Assembly: GCA_018241995.1 (NCBI GenBank)
Contig: JAFECT010000003.1
Span: 186,001-250,000 of the forward strand
Length of the DNA stretch: 64,000 nt
Direction: 5' to 3'
Source: Pseudomonadota bacterium
GTDB taxonomy: Bacteria; Pseudomonadota; Alphaproteobacteria; Caulobacterales; Caulobacteraceae
The position numbers and the translations under genes were made by a program. The notes under the pieces were generated by a model. The model worked only from the letters and a program-made list of their open reading frames with translations. It was not told the DNA's origin and ran no database searches. Shown here piece by piece: positions 61,293 through 64,000 of the stretch. Numbering within the stretch: the stretch's first letter is position 1; each line of letters opens with the position of its first letter.

Positions 61293-62948
61293 ATGGCCAC
61301 CGCTCAAGCCGTCGATCACCACGATGATCACGATCACAAGCCCGGGTTCTTCACCCGCTGGCTGTTCTCGACCAACCACAAGGACATCGGGACGCTCTAC
61401 ATCATCTTCGCCATCCAGGCGGGGATCATCGGGGCGCTGCTCTCGGGCCTGATCCGCTGGGAACTGGCCGAGCCGGGCCTGCAGGTGTTCACCAAGGGCT
61501 CGATCCTGGACAGCCTCGGCATCCTGGAGGCGTCCAAGCACGGCTATAACGTGGTGGTCACCGGCCACGCCCTGATCATGATCTTCTTCATGGTCATGCC
61601 CGCCATGATCGGCGGCTTCGGCAACTGGTTCGTGCCCATCATGATCGGCGCGCCGGACATGGCGTTCCCGCGCATGAACAACATCTCGTTCTGGCTGCTG
61701 TGCGCGGCCTGGGCGATGCTGTTGATCTCGACCTTCGTGCCGGGCGGCCCGGGCAAGGGCTTCGGCGGCGGCTGGACCATGTACCCGCCGCTATCGACCA
61801 CAGGACACCAGGGACCGGCGATGGACTGCGCCATCCTGGCGGTGCACCTGGCAGGCGCATCCTCGATCCTGGGCGCCATCAACTTCATCACCACCATCTT
61901 CAACATGCGCGCGCCGGGCATGACGCTGCACCGCATGCCGCTGTTCGTGTGGTCGATCCTGGTGACGGTGTTCCTGCTGCTGCTCTCGCTGCCCGTCCTG
62001 GCTGGCGCGATCACCATGCTGCTGACCGACCGCAACTTCCACACCCACTTCTTCGACCCGGCCGGCGGCGGCGACCCGGTGATGTTCCAGCACCTGTTCT
62101 GGTTCTTCGGTCACCCGGAAGTGTACATCCTGATCCTGCCCGGGTTCGGCATGATCAGCCACATCGTCTCGACCTTCTCGCGCAAGCCCGTGTTCGGGTA
62201 CCTGGCCATGGCCTACGCCATGGTGGCCATCGGCTTCATCGGGTTCCTGGTGTGGGCGCACCACATGTACACGGTCGGCATGAACGTGAATCTGCAGGCC
62301 TATTTCGTGGCCGCGACCATGATCATCGCCGTGCCGACGGGTGTGAAGATCTTCAGCTGGATCGCCACGATGTGGGGCGGCTCCATCGACTTCAAGACGC
62401 CCATGCTGTGGGCGATCGGCTTCATCTTCCTGTTCACCGTCGGCGGCGTGACCGGCGTGGTGCTGGCCAACGCCGGCGTCGATTACTCCTTCCAGGACAC
62501 CTACTACGTGGTGGCGCACTTCCACTACGTGCTGTCGCTGGGCGCCGTGTTCGCCATCTTCGCGGGCTTCTACTACTGGTTCGAGAAAATGTGGGGCGTG
62601 AAGTACAACGAGTTCCTGGGCGCCGCGCACTTCTGGATCACCTTCGTTGGCGTGAACGTGATCTTCTTCCCGCAGCACTTCCTGGGCATGCAGGGGATGC
62701 CGCGCCGCTACGTCGACTATCCGGTGCAGTTCACCCTGTGGAACCAGGTCTCGTCGATCGGCTACGCGATCACCCTGGTCGGCCTCGCGGTCTTCATGAT
62801 CGTGCTGATCGAGGCCGCCGTGCGTCGCCGCAAGGCCGAGGCCAATCCCTGGGGCGAAGGCGCCACGACGCTGGAGTGGACCCTGTCCTCGCCGCCGCCG
62901 TTCCACCAGTTCAACGAACTGCCGGTGATCAAGGCCGATCACCACTGA
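61293..62948 (+). CDS. ctaD: Cytochrome c oxidase subunit I
   Basis: Catalytic heme-copper subunit, 551 residues, 12 helices. Heme a and a3/CuB ligands are visible: His in [26 protein letters not shown] with the His-Pro-Glu-Val-Tyr crosslinked pair, AHHMYTVG and [10 protein letters not shown]. The K-channel and D-channel landmarks ([32 protein letters not shown]) are conserved, so it is an aa3-type A-family oxidase. Start ATG 61293 lies 20 nt after ctaC. Confidence 0.97.
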   Translation: MATAQAVDHHDDHDHKPGFFTRWLFSTNHKDIGTLYIIFAIQAGIIGALLSGLIRWELAEPGLQVFTKGSILDSLGILEASKHGYNVVVTGHALIMIFFMVMPAMIGGFGNWFVPIMIGAPDMAFPRMNNISFWLLCAAWAMLLISTFVPGGPGKGFGGGWTMYPPLSTTGHQGPAMDCAILAVHLAGASSILGAINFITTIFNMRAPGMTLHRMPLFVWSILVTVFLLLLSLPVLAGAITMLLTDRNFHTHFFDPAGGGDPVMFQHLFWFFGHPEVYILILPGFGMISHIVSTFSRKPVFGYLAMAYAMVAIGFIGFLVWAHHMYTVGMNVNLQAYFVAATMIIAVPTGVKIFSWIATMWGGSIDFKTPMLWAIGFIFLFTVGGVTGVVLANAGVDYSFQDTYYVVAHFHYVLSLGAVFAIFAGFYYWFEKMWGVKYNEFLGAAHFWITFVGVNVIFFPQHFLGMQGMPRRYVDYPVQFTLWNQVSSIGYAITLVGLAVFMIVLIEAAVRRRKAEANPWGEGATTLEWTLSSPPPFHQFNELPVIKADHH

Positions 62949-62984
62949 TCCGTCCCCCGCAACGAGGGACAATCGAGTAGAAGG

Positions 62985-63015
62985 CGGGGACGGGCGCTCA
63001 GGCGCACCGTCCCCG
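62985..63015 (+). terminator. Hairpin after ctaD
   Basis: CGGGGACGG (62985-62993) and CCGTCCCCG (63007-63015) with an inner GCGC-TCAG-GCGC stem, 36 nt after the ctaD stop. The T-tract is weak, so it may act as partial termination or transcript processing within the oxidase operon. Confidence 0.55.
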
Positions 63016-63026
63016 ACCGTTTAAGC

Positions 63027-63064
63027 CTACCAGGGAAAGTGGTTCGCACTTTCCCGCCCGGGTA
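63027..63064. repeat. Intergenic palindromic repeat between ctaD and ctaB
   Basis: CTACC...GGTAG outer arms around GGGAAAGT-N7-ACTTTCCC (63033-63040 and 63048-63055), with loop GGTTCGC. The AAGTGCGAACCACTTTCCC-type word looks like a dispersed intergenic repeat, but only one copy is present in this window. Confidence 0.5.
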
Positions 63065-63084
63065 GGCGACTGACAACTAGGCAT

Positions 63085-64000
63085 ATGACACAAGCCGTGA
63101 CCGAAGCCGCCGACAAGACCGCCCTGGCCGGACCTGGTGACTATTTCCAGCTCCTGAAGCCGAGGGTGATGTCGCTGGTGGTGTTCACCGCCCTGACCGG
63201 GCTGGTGTGCGCGCCGGAGCCGCTGCATCCGGTGCTGGCGGCGATCGCGGTGCTGTGCATTGCGGTGGGAGCCGGCGCGGCCGGCGCGCTCAACATGGCC
63301 ATCGAGGGCAGGACCGACGCCCTGATGCGGCGTACCCGGGGCCGGCCGGTGGCGGCGGGCCGGGTGAGCAAGAACGACGCCCTGGCTTTCGGCGGGGTGC
63401 TCTCGGCCTTCTCGGTCATGCTGATGGGCATGGCGGCCAATTGGCTGGCGGCGGGCCTCCTGGCCCTGACCATCGTCTACTACGCCTGGTTCTACACCCT
63501 GGTGCTGAAGCGCCGCACCCCGCAGAACATCGTGGTCGGCGGCGCGGCCGGGGCCTTCCCGCCGGTGATCGGCTGGGCGGCGGCGAGCGGGCATCTGGAC
63601 CTCAACGCCTGGCTGATGTTCCTGATCATCTTCCTGTGGACCCCGCCGCACTCCTGGGCGCTGGCGCTCTACACCACGGAAGACTACGCCAAGGCCGGCA
63701 TCCCGATGATGCCGGTGGCCCGGGGCGCCAAGTCCACGCGGCTGCAGATCCTGCTCTATTCGTTGGTCATGGTCCCGGTTGCGATCCTGCCCGTGTTCAC
63801 GGGCCTGGGCGGGACGCTCTATGCCGGCGTCTCCATCGTCGGCGGGCTGGGCTTCCTGGCTCTGGCCTTCCGGCTCTGGCGCTCCAAGGCCGGTGACCGA
63901 CCCGAAGGCGGCGAGGCGGGCCTCTACGACGTGAAGGCCGAGACCAAGGCCGCGCGCAATCTGTTCGCCTTCTCGATCCTGTACCTGTTCTCGCTGTTCG
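63085..64000 (+). CDS. ctaB: Protoheme IX farnesyltransferase (heme o synthase), 3' end cut by window edge
   Basis: Adds a farnesyl group to heme b to make heme o for the oxidase. Direct translation from ATG 63085 runs open to the window end (305 codons). It has the UbiA/CtaB layout: YFQLLKPRVMSLVVFTALTGL, ALNMAIEGRTDALMRRTRGRPVAAGRVSK, a second polyprenyl-site loop YTLVLKRRTPQNIVVGGAAGAFPPVIGWAA, and WTPPHSWALALYTTEDYAKAGIPMMPVARG. At the first Asp-rich motif it reads NMAIEGRTD where the usual sequence is NxWYDxDID, giving ExxxD instead of DxxxD. Fourth position of the tldD/ctaC/ctaD/ctaB cluster. Confidence 0.93.
   Translation, partial: MTQAVTEAADKTALAGPGDYFQLLKPRVMSLVVFTALTGLVCAPEPLHPVLAAIAVLCIAVGAGAAGALNMAIEGRTDALMRRTRGRPVAAGRVSKNDALAFGGVLSAFSVMLMGMAANWLAAGLLALTIVYYAWFYTLVLKRRTPQNIVVGGAAGAFPPVIGWAAASGHLDLNAWLMFLIIFLWTPPHSWALALYTTEDYAKAGIPMMPVARGAKSTRLQILLYSLVMVPVAILPVFTGLGGTLYAGVSIVGGLGFLALAFRLWRSKAGDRPEGGEAGLYDVKAETKAARNLFAFSILYLFSLF

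Overview
This is a GC-rich chromosomal window (the core is about 67-70% GC by eye) whose gene content points to Caulobacteraceae, such as Phenylobacterium or Caulobacter. The signs are the tldD-ctaC-ctaD-ctaB order, a complete nadA/B/C cluster, a tandem set of TonB-dependent receptors, many short GC palindromes between genes, and frequent 4-bp ATGA/GTGA overlaps. This placement is inference from content and codon bias, not from a marker gene. No rRNA, tRNA, CRISPR, transposase or integrase was found.

Left edge (1-1739). A clearly AT-richer block holds a minus-strand gene running off the window. Reading the reverse strand by hand gives 518 codons without a stop: an N-terminal SIR2-like NADase domain (GAGFS, NYDD, HLHGE) followed by a P-loop NTPase with the Walker A/B and hhhTxR pattern of STAND proteins. 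This is the architecture of SIR2-STAND (Avs5-like) antiphage proteins and is the most likely defence gene here. It sits just downstream of uvrB.

1740-19000. uvrB, a cytochrome c, small exported and membrane proteins, a PadR/HAAS pair, a TetR/thioesterase divergent pair with two identical operators, two paralogous exported proteins, a SleB-type cell-wall hydrolase, an acyltransferase, a GlxA-type AraC regulator facing a DJ-1/PfpI enzyme, and a five-gene operon for de novo NAD synthesis (nadA, site-2 protease, macrodomain protein, nadB, nadC) with two TATGCTSA-N3-TGAGCATA operators upstream.

19480-42600. A small DMT permease, a 1356-residue multi-PAS hybrid kinase, an unusual phosphoribosyltransferase/kinase-like fusion, an aldo/keto reductase, PPK2, RsmE, glutamate-cysteine ligase, a second hybrid kinase, a GntR(YtrA)-ABC-membrane protein operon, a DUF72 protein, a zinc alcohol dehydrogenase, a ToxR-like winged-helix/ankyrin sensor, and a POT peptide transporter with a strong terminator.

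42686-50723. Three tandem paralogous TonB-dependent receptors lie downstream of a BlaI-type repressor and an M56 (BlaR1-like) protease on the same strand. The same dyad, TGCTAA-N5-TTAGCR, precedes both blaI and the nearest receptor. This suggests a proteolytic-derepression switch controlling outer-membrane uptake rather than beta-lactam resistance.

50854-64000. An alternative oxidase, a fused Memo-AMMECR1 protein converging on its radical-SAM partner (AmmeMemoRadiSam system), exported proteins, a winged-helix regulator with its membrane partner, a glutathione S-transferase, TldD, and the start of the aa3-type cytochrome oxidase cluster (ctaC, ctaD, ctaB). The last gene runs off the right edge.
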